NCBI RefSeq assembly: GCF_047872805.1
Contig: NZ_JBLQUK010000003.1
Span: 169,705 to 233,704, forward strand
Direction: 5' to 3'
Source: Erythrobacter sp047872805
GTDB taxonomy: Bacteria; Pseudomonadota; Alphaproteobacteria; Sphingomonadales; Sphingomonadaceae
DNA length: 64,000 nucleotides
Position 1 is the first letter of the stretch; each line of letters starts with the position of its first letter. Made by a program: the position numbers and the translations under genes. The notes beneath the pieces are model-generated. The model ran no database searches and was not told where the DNA came from. It saw nothing but the letters and a program-made list of their open reading frames with translations. Below, in pieces: positions 26,394 through 34,801 of this stretch.

Positions 26394-26843
26394 TTATTGC
26401 GGGGCGAGGCTGGGATCGGCGAACACCGTAGCCAAGACCGCACGGATTGCCAGCACGACCAAGGCGATAGTCGCGCCAATGAACAGCAGGAACCGGATCG
26501 GAACCTTGTTGACCAGCACTTGCCACAGCGAATGGACGATCCGCAATCCGACATAGATCCAGGCGAGCAACACGTCCATCGCGCCAGCTCCCATCAACGC
26601 AAGGGTCACCACAATTGCGTAGAACAGCGTGGGTTGTTCCGTCAGGTGACTGTAATTGTGCGAGGGCCAATTGACCTTGGGGTCAAGCTGCCCTTCGAGG
26701 TCTTGCCCGCGTCCGCCGGGCCGGTCACCCAAGTCAATCCCGGCCTTCTTCATTGCCGGAAGCCGGGCCCCTGCGAGCCAGAACAACATGATAAGTGTCC
26801 ACACCACCAGCACGGCAGCGGGCGCGAGCATTTGCGCTTGCAT
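26394..26843 (-). CDS. MAPEG family membrane protein (copy 2)
   Basis: A 149-residue paralogue of the adjacent MAPEG gene. It shares RLPAMKKAGIDLGDR, NWPSHNYSHLTEQPTLFYA and AWIYVGLRIVHSLWQVLVNK with it, and has four predicted helices. Upstream copy of a two-gene unit; the ATG at 26843 is the only good start. The copies have diverged clearly, so they may form a hetero-oligomer or have different substrates (inference). Function otherwise unknown. Confidence 0.82.
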   Translation of the reverse strand: MQAQMLAPAAVLVVWTLIMLFWLAGARLPAMKKAGIDLGDRPGGRGQDLEGQLDPKVNWPSHNYSHLTEQPTLFYAIVVTLALMGAGAMDVLLAWIYVGLRIVHSLWQVLVNKVPIRFLLFIGATIALVVLAIRAVLATVFADPSLAPQ

Positions 26844-26933
26844 TCCAAATCCCCTCTCGAAACGACTCTTGTGCCTAACTGCGAGAGGCGCAAAAGATTG
26901 TCAATTGCAACCTACTTTGCGGCTGTTAATTCG

Positions 26934-27344
26934 CTATAAAAAATCGGTTATCATCCCATCCTTATCTATACAAAACTCCACTGAGCCATCCAATCCAACA
27001 TAAGCTGGGGTAAACACAACGCATCTCTCCGCGCCTTCTTGAATATTTTTCTTCAGAAGCGCACAGTAATACTCGTTGTAGGCTAAGAACGCGCCAATTC
27101 TCTCACCTTGGTGACGGTACTTCAGATAGGCTTTAGCAGAACGATTGGGCAACAACTCATAATCGGGATAAGCCCTTTCTGCATCGGCGCATGCTTCATA
27201 ATGGTTGACGTTTAGACGTTCAGAGTAAGTCTTGTCATCAATTTCTAACGACGTACCCACTGCCTCATCATTTTCACATGAGGTGCAGATTATAAAAACC
27301 AGAACTAAAAACCGCATTTTCATCAGTTTGATCCGACCGTACAT
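26934..27344 (-). CDS. Putative small lipoprotein in low-GC pair
   Basis: A 136-residue protein, starting at 27344 or at the internal ATGs 27323/27317. The N-terminus has a short basic part, a hydrophobic core FLVLVFIICTSC and a Cys that could be lipidated, although the -3 residue is not the usual Leu. The mature part has four further Cys residues and a final strand GLDGSVEFCIDKDGM. I do not recognise the family. Base composition is distinctly more AT-rich than the flanking genes, which suggests acquisition by transfer. It overlaps the upstream JAMM-like gene by 22 bases, so the two are co-expressed, and it could be that protein's immunity or partner protein (inference). Confidence 0.5.
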   Translation of the reverse strand: MYGRIKLMKMRFLVLVFIICTSCENDEAVGTSLEIDDKTYSERLNVNHYEACADAERAYPDYELLPNRSAKAYLKYRHQGERIGAFLAYNEYYCALLKKNIQEGAERCVVFTPAYVGLDGSVEFCIDKDGMITDFL

Positions 27345-27757
27345 GATACCCCAAAACCCTTGTCAACCGCTATCACGGGAAATCCGAAGCCGCTCGCAAC
27401 ACCATCATCACCATTCTCACCGGAGACGGAAGAATATTCTGGATGCCCATGAATAAAAAATGCAGCGCGGCCAAAACTTCTCTCGAAAACCCTCAGCTCT
27501 TGCTGAAACACAGACCGACTGATTAAATTGGCGTGGCCTGAAGTAAAAAGTTTACAAAATATATACTTACCTTGACCACTAAGAGTAGAAATTACACCAT
27601 ATACTGTAATAACCGTGGGCTTTGGAATTATAGCGCAATCAAACGAACCTAGCTGTTTTATTCTTTCGATAAACGCGACTTCGCCAAGCATGCTGCCATC
27701 TTCATTGCAGATTGCGCTCAGTGCAACCGAGTATGGTTCACTTTGCGGCAAGCACAT
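27323..27757 (-). CDS. DUF4329/JAMM-like protein in low-GC pair
   Basis: A 144-residue protein, or shorter if it starts at the ATG at 27691. It has a strand pattern TVYGVISTL, KYIFCKLFTSG, then AAFFIHGHPEYSSVSGENGDD. The HxHP followed by Ser and Asp (His103, His105, Ser112, Asp117/118) resembles the JAMM metal-binding motif as found in DUF4329 modules at the ends of polymorphic toxins. Its spacing is two residues longer than the classical HxHx7SxxD. No secretion signal, RHS repeats or other toxin parts are present. It overlaps the btaB end by 20 bases and the downstream lipoprotein by 22. AT-rich; probably foreign. Confidence 0.45.
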   Translation of the reverse strand: MCLPQSEPYSVALSAICNEDGSMLGEVAFIERIKQLGSFDCAIIPKPTVITVYGVISTLSGQGKYIFCKLFTSGHANLISRSVFQQELRVFERSFGRAAFFIHGHPEYSSVSGENGDDGVASGFGFPVIAVDKGFGVSCTVGSN

Positions 27758-28385
27758 GCAGCTGGAAATACCCCAGACCGCCGCGTTTGCTCGTCAGGGT
27801 CAGGCCATGCTCCGCAGCCAGCCGCGCTGCGGTTTCGGGCAGTGCACTGCGGGTCGCAACGTGGAATTTCGCCAGCCACGCATGGAGCAGCTTTTCCAGC
27901 GGCCCCGGCAATCCGCTGAGATCGCCGAAATCAACCACGTGCAATTCGCCGCCGACGGCCAGATGGCGCGCGGCATGGGCAAAGGCACCCTCCCAATCGG
28001 GGATCATCGACAGCGAATAGGACAGCACGACCCGGTCGAACCTGTCCTCACCAAATAGCGCGGGCGCATCGAAGCTGCATGCATCGCCTTCGACCAGCCG
28101 GGCCTCATCCCCCAATGCCGCGCGCGCGCTCTTGAGCATTTCGGCGGAGATATCGAGGCCATACAGTTTCACCCCCGGCCACGCCTTGGTGATCTTGTCG
28201 AGGTTGCGCCCGGTGCCGCAGGCGACTTCGAGCACGCGCGTGCCGGGCCGCGCGTTCAGCCCTTCGATCAGTGTGTCGCGCCCGAACAGATAGTATTTGC
28301 GCGTCAGATCATAGATGTGGCGCTGCCCCTTATAGACGCTGTCCATCAGCGCTGCATGGCCGCCCTGTGCTGTTTGTGCGGCCAT
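27738..28385 (-). CDS. btaB: Betaine-lipid N-methyltransferase BtaB
   Basis: A 215-residue class I SAM-dependent methyltransferase with the SAM-binding VLEVACGTGRNL (motif I), YGLDISAEML (acidic end of strand 2), and VVLSYSLSMIPDW (motif IV region). In the DGTS pathway BtaB adds three methyl groups to diacylglyceryl-homoserine. The assignment relies mainly on the start overlapping the btaA stop (ATGA) and on a length equal to known BtaB (about 210). The start is the ATG at 28385. Its 3' end abuts the low-GC pair, whose first frame begins inside the last codons. Confidence 0.85.
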   Translation of the reverse strand: MAAQTAQGGHAALMDSVYKGQRHIYDLTRKYYLFGRDTLIEGLNARPGTRVLEVACGTGRNLDKITKAWPGVKLYGLDISAEMLKSARAALGDEARLVEGDACSFDAPALFGEDRFDRVVLSYSLSMIPDWEGAFAHAARHLAVGGELHVVDFGDLSGLPGPLEKLLHAWLAKFHVATRSALPETAARLAAEHGLTLTSKRGGLGYFQLHVLAAK

Positions 28386-29611
28386 CAGGCCAGCTCATAC
28401 AGATGCACGCCGCCATAGATTGACGAACGGTCGCGCGCGGTCAGATCGGCTGATGTCTCTTCGAGATAGCGCCATTTTGACAGGATCGCATCGTCGAGCC
28501 GTCCGGGCAGCATGGTTGGCACAGCCGCAGTGCGGAACAGCACGCGCGCGCCGGGACGAGAGGCGCGGGTGATCCGTCCCCACAATTCGTCAAGCTGCGC
28601 ATTGTTCATCCAGTCTTGCGCATCGAGCAGCACAAACCGGTCCATCGAAGCCTCTTCGCGGTCGCCGATCCAATGCACCATATTGGCGCGCACGACGTCC
28701 AGCCGGTCGATCCGCTCGCGCATGATTTCCCAGTTCTTGCGCTGGAGATAGGGCGGCAGCGGTGCCTGTTCGGAACGGTCATAGCCGCGGCCAAAGGCCT
28801 GCCAGGCGAAGTAATTGTCCTTGATCTCGAAGTCGCAGGCGAGCTTTTCCAACCGCCGCCGCAGCACCTCTGCCATGCGTTCATCGCCCGCCAACTCGTC
28901 AAACTGCGCAGGCGGGATTCCGAGGCCGAACAGCGAGGCGGGCTGATTGGTCAGCCAACGAATGAACTTCTTGTCGAACACCGGAGCGAGTTCCTTCTCA
29001 AACACCGCGCGCTGTTCCTCCAACGTTTCGGCCTTGAGCAGTTTGGTCAGGTCGATCTTGTAGAGCTTGGCAAACAGATGCGCGAGGCCGATGAAGTTGC
29101 CCAGCAACCCGCGCTTATACAGCCCTTTGGTGAAGTAGCTGATCCGGCGGCGGCCTTTGATGTCGCGCTTTTCCCAGTACTTGCGGCTTTCCGTGTCGAG
29201 ATGCGGGGCAATCATCTCCTTGTAAACCGCCTTGTTCTCGGCGTGATCGGCATGGCCGAAGAAGCGCTGGAACCGTTCGTAATTGGGCAGATGTCTGATC
29301 GCGGTGATCTTGAGCTGGCCCAGCGCGACATGTGCGCGGTTGAGGTCAACCGCTGTCACCTGCGCCGGGTTTGCGGTGAGATAGGACAGCGCGTTGCACG
29401 ATCCGCTGGCGATGCACATCACGCGGCTGTCGGGCTGGATCGCAAGTCCCTCCATATCGACCACCGGGTCTTCCCAGATCTGCGCATAGACGAGACCGTT
29501 GAATGCCAAAGCGAAGGCCTTGTCGAGCAGTTTGTCGCCGACCTTGCCGTCCTTGCGCACCACCGCATCTTCGATGATTCGTTTGGGCTGTATTGTCAGA
29601 GTATCAGGCAT
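28385..29611 (-). CDS. btaA: SAM:diacylglycerol 3-amino-3-carboxypropyltransferase BtaA
   Basis: A 408-residue DUF3419 protein, close to the usual ~415. Family features are LVYAQIWEDPVVDMEGL near the N-terminus, VMCIASGSCNALSYL (SAM-binding loop), VTAVDLNRAHVALGQLK, FGRGYDR, and the C-terminal FVLLDAQDWMNN followed by ARVLFRTAAVPTMLPGRL. BtaA transfers the aminocarboxypropyl group of SAM to diacylglycerol, the first step of betaine lipid (DGTS) synthesis. In Rhodobacter and Sinorhizobium the operon is induced by phosphate starvation. An imperfect Pho-box-like sequence lies at 29683-29700 upstream. Confidence 0.92.
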   Translation of the reverse strand: MPDTLTIQPKRIIEDAVVRKDGKVGDKLLDKAFALAFNGLVYAQIWEDPVVDMEGLAIQPDSRVMCIASGSCNALSYLTANPAQVTAVDLNRAHVALGQLKITAIRHLPNYERFQRFFGHADHAENKAVYKEMIAPHLDTESRKYWEKRDIKGRRRISYFTKGLYKRGLLGNFIGLAHLFAKLYKIDLTKLLKAETLEEQRAVFEKELAPVFDKKFIRWLTNQPASLFGLGIPPAQFDELAGDERMAEVLRRRLEKLACDFEIKDNYFAWQAFGRGYDRSEQAPLPPYLQRKNWEIMRERIDRLDVVRANMVHWIGDREEASMDRFVLLDAQDWMNNAQLDELWGRITRASRPGARVLFRTAAVPTMLPGRLDDAILSKWRYLEETSADLTARDRSSIYGGVHLYELA

Positions 29612-29682
29612 AGTCTTGATGGCCTTGGTTCGAGGGGGCTGCCGCCCTGCAGGCGGTTAAGCTCTTGTCATATTCGTCCAGC

Positions 29683-29700
29683 GTGTCGGCAATGTGACGG
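29683..29700 (-). promoter_or_regulatory. Imperfect Pho-box-like sequence upstream of btaA
   Basis: Read on the minus strand, CCGTCAC-ATTG-CCGACAC has the 7-4-7 layout of a PhoB site (consensus CTGTCAT repeats), with five and four matches in the two halves. It lies about 75 bases before the btaA start. The match is weak and is noted only because btaAB is PhoB-regulated in other alphaproteobacteria. Confidence 0.22.
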
Positions 29701-29709
29701 TTTCCACAG

Positions 29710-30660
29710 CTAGTCCGCATGTGACAACGTTCGGGCATAGGCTGCAGGGTCGGCATTGCCGCCGGTTACCATGATGACGGTTCCTTCGTCCAACGGCACA
29801 TTGCCCGCCAGTGCTGCTGCCAGTGCTGCCGCGCCGCCAGGTTCGATCACCAGTTGCAAATGGGCAAAGGCCCAGCGCTGCGCATGGCGCACCTCTGCGT
29901 CGGTGACGGTGACGCCCGGCTCGGCTCGGCCGCTCAGCACGTTGAGGTTGATCGGCTTGGTCGCGGTGGGTTGCAGCGCGTCGCAGATCGTGCGCGGCGC
30001 GTCCGGCCCTGCGTGGACGATTTCGCCTGCCGCCAGCGCCTGCCCGACCATGTCCCAGCCTTCGGGTTCAACCAGATGGATCGCGCTGTCCGGGCACGCC
30101 AGCGCCAGTCCCGCTGCGAGACCGCCGCCGCCGCAGCAGGCGATTATCCGCGTAGGCGCACGCCCCAATTGCGCAGCCGCCTCGATCCCGGCGCTGCCTT
30201 GCCCCTCTATCACCCAGGGGTCGCCAAAGGCATGGACGAGCACGCCGCCGCGCTCCGCGATCAGCCGGGCGGCGACCGCGTCGCGGTCCTCTCCGGGACG
30301 GTCGTAAAGCACCACTTCGGCACCCAGCGCGCGGGTGCTTGCCAGCTTCACCTCTGGCGCATCGCGTGGCATCACGATGGTTGCCGCGATCCCTAGCCTG
30401 CGCGCCGCCCACGCCACGCCCTGCGCATGGTTCCCCGATGACACCGCGACCACCCCGGCCCTGCGTTCTTCGGGTGTCAGGTTGGACAGCCGCCACCAGC
30501 CGCCCCTGATCTTGAACGCGCCGATGGGTTGCAGGTTCTCGGCTTTCACCCAGCATACAGTGCCGCCGATCTCCGCCGGCAGCAACGGGGTCGGCGGCAG
30601 GATAGCGGCGATGCTGCGCGCGGCGTCGATCACGCCTGCATGGTCCGGAAACCGCGTCAT
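29710..30660 (-). CDS. Threonine/serine dehydratase-like PLP enzyme
   Basis: A 316-residue fold-type II PLP protein. The PLP-binding lysine is in GAFKIRGGWWRL, the substrate loop is SSGNHAQGVAW, and the phosphate-binding glycine loop is CCGGGGLAAGLAL. It is catabolic-type in length, lacking the C-terminal regulatory ACT domain of IlvA. It may deaminate threonine or serine to 2-oxo acids, or act as a serine racemase; sequence does not decide. It is divergent from the polyamine gene at 30884. The ATG at 30660 starts the conserved N-terminus. Confidence 0.85.
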   Translation of the reverse strand: MTRFPDHAGVIDAARSIAAILPPTPLLPAEIGGTVCWVKAENLQPIGAFKIRGGWWRLSNLTPEERRAGVVAVSSGNHAQGVAWAARRLGIAATIVMPRDAPEVKLASTRALGAEVVLYDRPGEDRDAVAARLIAERGGVLVHAFGDPWVIEGQGSAGIEAAAQLGRAPTRIIACCGGGGLAAGLALACPDSAIHLVEPEGWDMVGQALAAGEIVHAGPDAPRTICDALQPTATKPINLNVLSGRAEPGVTVTDAEVRHAQRWAFAHLQLVIEPGGAAALAAALAGNVPLDEGTVIMVTGGNADPAAYARTLSHAD

Positions 30661-30883
30661 TGCGGCTTACCTCCGCCCTGCCTGACACACTTGACACACT
30701 GTCCAGAGGCGAAACTCTGGCCGTCGTCGGCGCGCGGTTCGGTAAAGGCGGTTGGGAGGGCAACTTTAATCATATTCACCCGTTACAGACCTTGCCGCCT
30801 GTAGGAAACACCGGATCATTTGAGCGCCCCTGCGCTTTGCCCTAATGGCGTGCGCAAGATTCGATTTTGAAAGGCTCATGTGT

Positions 30884-32095
30884 ATGTCGAAAGTTCTGGT
30901 CATCGGGGCAGGGGGCGTCAGCTCGGTCTGCGTTCACAAAATGGCGTTCAACCCCGCTATTTTCCCAGAAATTCACCTTGCCAGCCGGACGAAGTCCAAG
31001 TGCGATGCGATTGCCGCCAGCGTGAAGCAGCGCTGCGGCGCCGATATCGCCACCTATGAAATCGACGCCGAGGAAGTCCCGGCGATGATCAACCTGATCA
31101 AGAAGGTGGATGCGAGCCTCGTCGTCAATCTCGCGCTGCCGTATCAGGATCTGCCAATCATGGACGCCTGCCTTGCCGCTGGCGTGCACTATCTCGACAC
31201 CGCCAATTACGAGCCCAAGGACGAGGCGAAGTTCGAATATCACTGGCAATGGGCCTATCACGACCGTTTTGCCGAAGCGGGATTGATGGCGCTGCTGGGT
31301 TCGGGGTTCGATCCGGGTGTGACCAGCGTTTTCACCATGTGGCTGAAGAAGCATAAGCTCAAAACGATCCGCCAGCTCGATATTCTCGATTGCAATGGCG
31401 GCGATCATGGTCAGGCCTTTGCGACCAATTTCAACCCGGAGATCAACATCCGCGAAGTGACCGCCCCGGCGCGGCATTGGGAAAACGGCGAATTCGTCGA
31501 AACCCCGGCGATGGGCAAAAAGGTCGAATTCGACTTCGAGGGGGTTGGCCCCAAGAACATGTACATGATGTATCACGAGGAGCTGGAAAGCCTCGCCAAA
31601 TTCAACCCCGAAATGGAGCGCGCCCGGTTCTGGATGACGTTCGGCGATGAATATATCAAGCATCTGACTGTGCTGCAGAATGTCGGGATGACGCGGATCG
31701 ATCCGGTGAAGTATCAGGGCAAGGACATCATCCCGCTGCAATTCCTCGCCGCCGTCCTGCCCCAGCCTGAGACTCTGGGCGAAACGACCAAGGGCAACAC
31801 CAATATCGGCGTGATTGCCACCGGAGAGGCGCTGGATGGCAACGGCGAAAAGACGTTCTACATCAAGAATATCTGTTCACACGAGGCCGCCTATGAGGAA
31901 ACCGGCAACCAAGCCGTATCCTACACCACCGGCGTCCCCGCCATGATCGGCGCGGCGATGATGGTGACCGGAAAATGGGCAGGGGACGGCGTGTTCAACG
32001 TCGAGGAATTGGACCCCGATCCCTTCATGGAAATGCTCAATGCGCATGGCCTGCCATGGACAGTCGAGGAAATGGACGGGCCGGTTGGGTTCTGA
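30884..32095 (+). CDS. Carboxy(nor)spermidine dehydrogenase, saccharopine dehydrogenase-like
   Basis: A 403-residue protein of the saccharopine-dehydrogenase fold, with the NAD(P)-binding VLVIGAGGVSSVCVHKMA at the start and LLGSGFDPGVTSVF, CNGGDHG and the C-terminal TGVPAMIGAAMM. It condenses aspartate semialdehyde with putrescine (or diaminopropane) to give carboxyspermidine (or carboxynorspermidine). The decarboxylase of the next step follows at 32574. The ATG at 30884 is chosen because GAAAGG lies nine bases upstream; ATGs at 30878 and 30845 are too close to or before that site. The intended operon with the decarboxylase is interrupted by a mini-element. Confidence 0.88.
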   Translation: MSKVLVIGAGGVSSVCVHKMAFNPAIFPEIHLASRTKSKCDAIAASVKQRCGADIATYEIDAEEVPAMINLIKKVDASLVVNLALPYQDLPIMDACLAAGVHYLDTANYEPKDEAKFEYHWQWAYHDRFAEAGLMALLGSGFDPGVTSVFTMWLKKHKLKTIRQLDILDCNGGDHGQAFATNFNPEINIREVTAPARHWENGEFVETPAMGKKVEFDFEGVGPKNMYMMYHEELESLAKFNPEMERARFWMTFGDEYIKHLTVLQNVGMTRIDPVKYQGKDIIPLQFLAAVLPQPETLGETTKGNTNIGVIATGEALDGNGEKTFYIKNICSHEAAYEETGNQAVSYTTGVPAMIGAAMMVTGKWAGDGVFNVEELDPDPFMEMLNAHGLPWTVEEMDGPVGF

Positions 32096-32100
32096 TTTTT

Positions 32101-32550
32101 TCACGCGAAGACGCAAAGATGTTGAACCCTGACGAAATTGAGCGCCTTGCCCGTACAGTTCTGGATTGTGGGTTCCATATCCACAATGACTTGGGTCCTG
32201 GTCTGCTGGAATCGGCCTATGAGGCGTTGATGGCCGAGGCACTTCGTCAGGCTGGGTTGAATGTGCGTCGCCAAGTCAACGTGCCGCTGAAATACAATGG
32301 CGTTGTCGTAGACAACGCATTCAAGATTGATCTCCTGGTTGAAGAAAGCCTGATCGTCGAATTGAAATCGGTCGAAAAGCTTGCGCCGATCCACGGTAAG
32401 CAGCTCTTGACCTATTTGCGGCTCACCGGTCTGCCACTTGGTCTGCTGGTGAATTTTGGGCAGGCGATGTTCAAAGATGGCGTCAGGCGGGTCGTTAATA
32501 ATCATCGCGGTGGTGGCAGCACCAAATGACCTCTTCGCGTCTTTGCGTGA
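32101..32550. mobile_element. 450-bp mini-element with imperfect inverted ends around a GxxExxY gene
   Basis: The left end (32101-32119) reads TCACGCGAAGACGCAAAGA; the reverse complement of the right end (32532-32550) reads TCACGCAAAGACGCGAAGA, 17 of 19 matching. Each end is made of two copies of an octamer CGC(A/G)AAGA. The GxxExxY gene begins on the base after the left-end octamers and stops just before the right end. The unit sits between two genes of one pathway that would otherwise be about 30 bases apart. No target duplication is obvious. Confidence 0.6.
32119..32529 (+). CDS. GxxExxY protein (PD-(D/E)XK-like)
   Basis: A 136-residue protein with the family signature G28-L-L-E31-S-A-Y34 in a helix after HIHNDLGPG. 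It then has FKIDLLVEESLIVELKSVE, where the Asp and Glu-x-Lys fit the metal-binding core of PD-(D/E)XK nucleases, and LLTYLRLTGLPLGLLVNFG. The biochemical role is unproven; a nuclease acting on its own end repeats is one idea (inference). The ATG at 32119 directly abuts the left end repeat; the frame continues upstream to 31975 only inside the neighbouring gene. Confidence 0.8.
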   Translation: MLNPDEIERLARTVLDCGFHIHNDLGPGLLESAYEALMAEALRQAGLNVRRQVNVPLKYNGVVVDNAFKIDLLVEESLIVELKSVEKLAPIHGKQLLTYLRLTGLPLGLLVNFGQAMFKDGVRRVVNNHRGGGSTK

Positions 32551-32573
32551 TACAAAACGGAGCAAAGCTCACA

Positions 32574-33767
32574 ATGCAAACCAAAGCCGGTGATCCGGGC
32601 GCTTTCGCCCAGTTTGACCTTTCGCGTGTCGACAGCCCCGCCTTCGTTGTGGACGCCGCAAAGATTCGCGCCAATTGTCAATTGCTCGCCGCTATCCGCG
32701 ATACGGCTGCGGCAGACGGCGCGAATATAAAGGTCTTCGCTGCATTAAAGGCTTTCTCCATGTGGTCGGTCGCGCCGATCATCGGAGAATATCTCGACGG
32801 TGTGTCCACCAGCGGCCTGTGGGAAGCGCGCCTCGCTTCGGAGTTCTACGACGGCGAGATCGCCACCTATTCCGCCGCTTACAAGCCGGAGGACCTTGAA
32901 GAAGTCTGCCGTCTGTCGGACCACGTGATTTTCAATTCGCCCAGCCAGATGCAGCGCGCGGCGCTGATCCTCGAACACGCGGCGACCACGGGCGGCGATG
33001 TGTCGGTGGGCCTTCGCATCAACCCGCAGGTGCCCACCGGAGAGGTAGCGAAATACGATCCCTCCGCGCCGGGATCGCGGCTCGGCTTCCCGCTCGACCA
33101 ACTGACCGAAGAGCACATGGAAGGGGTGGAGGGCATCCACTTCCACAATCTGTGCGAACAGACCTTCGAACCACTGCAACAGACGTGGGACCGGGTGTTC
33201 GACGTGATCGAGCCGTATTTCGGCCAGCTCAAATGGATCAACATGGGCGGCGGTCACCACATCACCCGCGCTGATTACGAACGCGATGAACTGGTGCAAT
33301 TCCTGAAAGACGCGGCCGAGGACACCGGCGCGGAAATCATACTTGAGCCCGGCGAGGCGGTGGCGCTCGACGCCGGAATTCTGGTGGGCACTCTGCTCGA
33401 CACGTTCATCAACGAAGTGCCCGTTGGCATCACCGATATCAGCGCGACCTGCCATATGCCCGATGTGCTGGAGGCCCCCTATCGCCCGGCCATGCTGGGC
33501 GAACTGTCCGATCCCGACATCATCCCCTTGCGCCTTGGCGGGCCGTCCTGCCTCGCCGGCGACGTGATCGGCGATTACCGCCTGCCGGTGCCCGCCGATC
33601 CCGGCGCGCGTTTCGCATTCCTCGATCAGGCGCATTATTCGATGGTCAAAACCAATACTTTCAACGGCGTGCAATTGCCCTCGATTTGGCTGTGGGACAG
33701 CGAAACCGACGCGCTCGAATGCATCAAGCGCTTCGATTACGAAGATTTCCGCGACCGGCTGAGTTAG
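32574..33767 (+). CDS. nspC: Carboxy(nor)spermidine decarboxylase
   Basis: A 397-residue PLP decarboxylase of the alanine-racemase fold. The PLP lysine is in KVFAALKAFSMWS, the conserved HFHNLCEQ follows the first half, and the glycine-rich phosphate loop is INMGGGHHIT. EPGEAVAL and GPSCLAGDVIGDY with the active-site Cys-x-x-x-Asp complete the site. It removes CO2 from carboxyspermidine or carboxynorspermidine to make the triamine. The ATG at 32574 begins the conserved sequence. The upstream in-frame codons back to 32526 derive from the mini-element's right end, so the element supplies part of the leader. Confidence 0.92.
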   Translation: MQTKAGDPGAFAQFDLSRVDSPAFVVDAAKIRANCQLLAAIRDTAAADGANIKVFAALKAFSMWSVAPIIGEYLDGVSTSGLWEARLASEFYDGEIATYSAAYKPEDLEEVCRLSDHVIFNSPSQMQRAALILEHAATTGGDVSVGLRINPQVPTGEVAKYDPSAPGSRLGFPLDQLTEEHMEGVEGIHFHNLCEQTFEPLQQTWDRVFDVIEPYFGQLKWINMGGGHHITRADYERDELVQFLKDAAEDTGAEIILEPGEAVALDAGILVGTLLDTFINEVPVGITDISATCHMPDVLEAPYRPAMLGELSDPDIIPLRLGGPSCLAGDVIGDYRLPVPADPGARFAFLDQAHYSMVKTNTFNGVQLPSIWLWDSETDALECIKRFDYEDFRDRLS

Positions 33768-33776
33768 ACCTTTGGG

Positions 33777-34736
33777 CTAACCCCCGCGCAGCACCCGCCC
33801 GCGTTCGTTCTGGTTGATCGCCAGCGCGAGGCCCGCCATCGCGCCGAACTGCTCTGCGGCTTCTGCCACCCGCGCGTGATCCTCATCAGCGTTCATTGAA
33901 CCGCTTTCGAACAAATTTCTGCTTTCCACCGCTAGGATGACCTCTCCGCGCGCGAACAGCGCACGCACCGCCTTGCCGCCAAATGCGCGTTCCAGCGCCA
34001 GCAAATGCTCGATATAGGAGGGGTGGATCAGCACCCGCGCCTCAACCTGATCGTCGCTCCACACCTCGAACACATCCTCGAAATCGGGGTGGACCTGATC
34101 GACGTAATCGAGCCGGTGGCCGCGAAAGCTGGCATGATCGGCCCGCCCGCCCAGGCCCAGCCATTTCTTGTGCTTGCCTTTGCGCTGAAGCAGGGTGGTC
34201 GAATGGAACCTTCGGCCAAATTCCATCCGTATGATGACCCCGCGAAACACCGTGACCCAGCGGCGATTCTTGCCCGATCCGCGCCGCTCTTCCAGATGCG
34301 CTTCATACAGTTGGAAGCCGTGCCCTTCGAGCGTGCCGTGCCAGCAATCCTCGAACCCCTCGCGGTCGCTGCCGGGGAGCAGGCCGTAAGTGCGCGCCGC
34401 TTCATATTCGGCGCCGGGGGTGACATCGTGGGAATAGGCAATGCCGAAATGCCGCGCGATGGCCGAATTGATGCCGGTCTTGATCGCCTTCTTTGCCTCG
34501 GCAATCGGCATATAGCCCCAGGCCGAGACGCCCAGAAACGCAAACGCCGCCAGCACGATCTTGAAATTGCCAAACCACGGCGCAAACCACAGAAACGCCA
34601 GCACCGGCAGCGCCGCGATCCCGCCATAGAACCAGCGATTGTGCGCCTTTGCGCGGGCGGCCTCGCGCATGGATTGTTGGCCAGACAGCCAGTTTCCCAG
34701 CTCGCCCTCCATCAGACCCTGAATATCCGCGCGCAT
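33777..34736 (-). CDS. DUF3137 membrane protein
   Basis: A 319-residue protein starting at the ATG at 34736. Two adjacent hydrophobic helices lie near the N-terminus (FYGGIAALPVLAFLWFAPW and IVLAAFAFLGVSAWGY). A soluble part follows with DVTPGAEYEAARTYGLLPG, WVTVFRGVIIRMEF, and VHPDFEDVFEVWSDDQVEAR, characteristic of DUF3137. The function is unknown, but DUF3137 genes commonly sit beside lemA, and here lemA is divergent 65 bases away. The open frame extends upstream through lemA on the opposite strand and that part is not coding. Confidence 0.82.
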   Translation of the reverse strand: MRADIQGLMEGELGNWLSGQQSMREAARAKAHNRWFYGGIAALPVLAFLWFAPWFGNFKIVLAAFAFLGVSAWGYMPIAEAKKAIKTGINSAIARHFGIAYSHDVTPGAEYEAARTYGLLPGSDREGFEDCWHGTLEGHGFQLYEAHLEERRGSGKNRRWVTVFRGVIIRMEFGRRFHSTTLLQRKGKHKKWLGLGGRADHASFRGHRLDYVDQVHPDFEDVFEVWSDDQVEARVLIHPSYIEHLLALERAFGGKAVRALFARGEVILAVESRNLFESGSMNADEDHARVAEAAEQFGAMAGLALAINQNERGRVLRGG

Positions 34737-34801
34737 TCGGCCCCTTTCCCTTAACCGTTTTCCCGCTACTATCATCGTGCCCGGTATAGGAGGGGTGGAC
34801 A

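Noticed and set aside
32526..32573. N-terminal extension of the carboxynorspermidine decarboxylase
   Set aside because: The extra codons come from the right end of the GxxExxY element; the conserved protein starts at the ATG at 32574.
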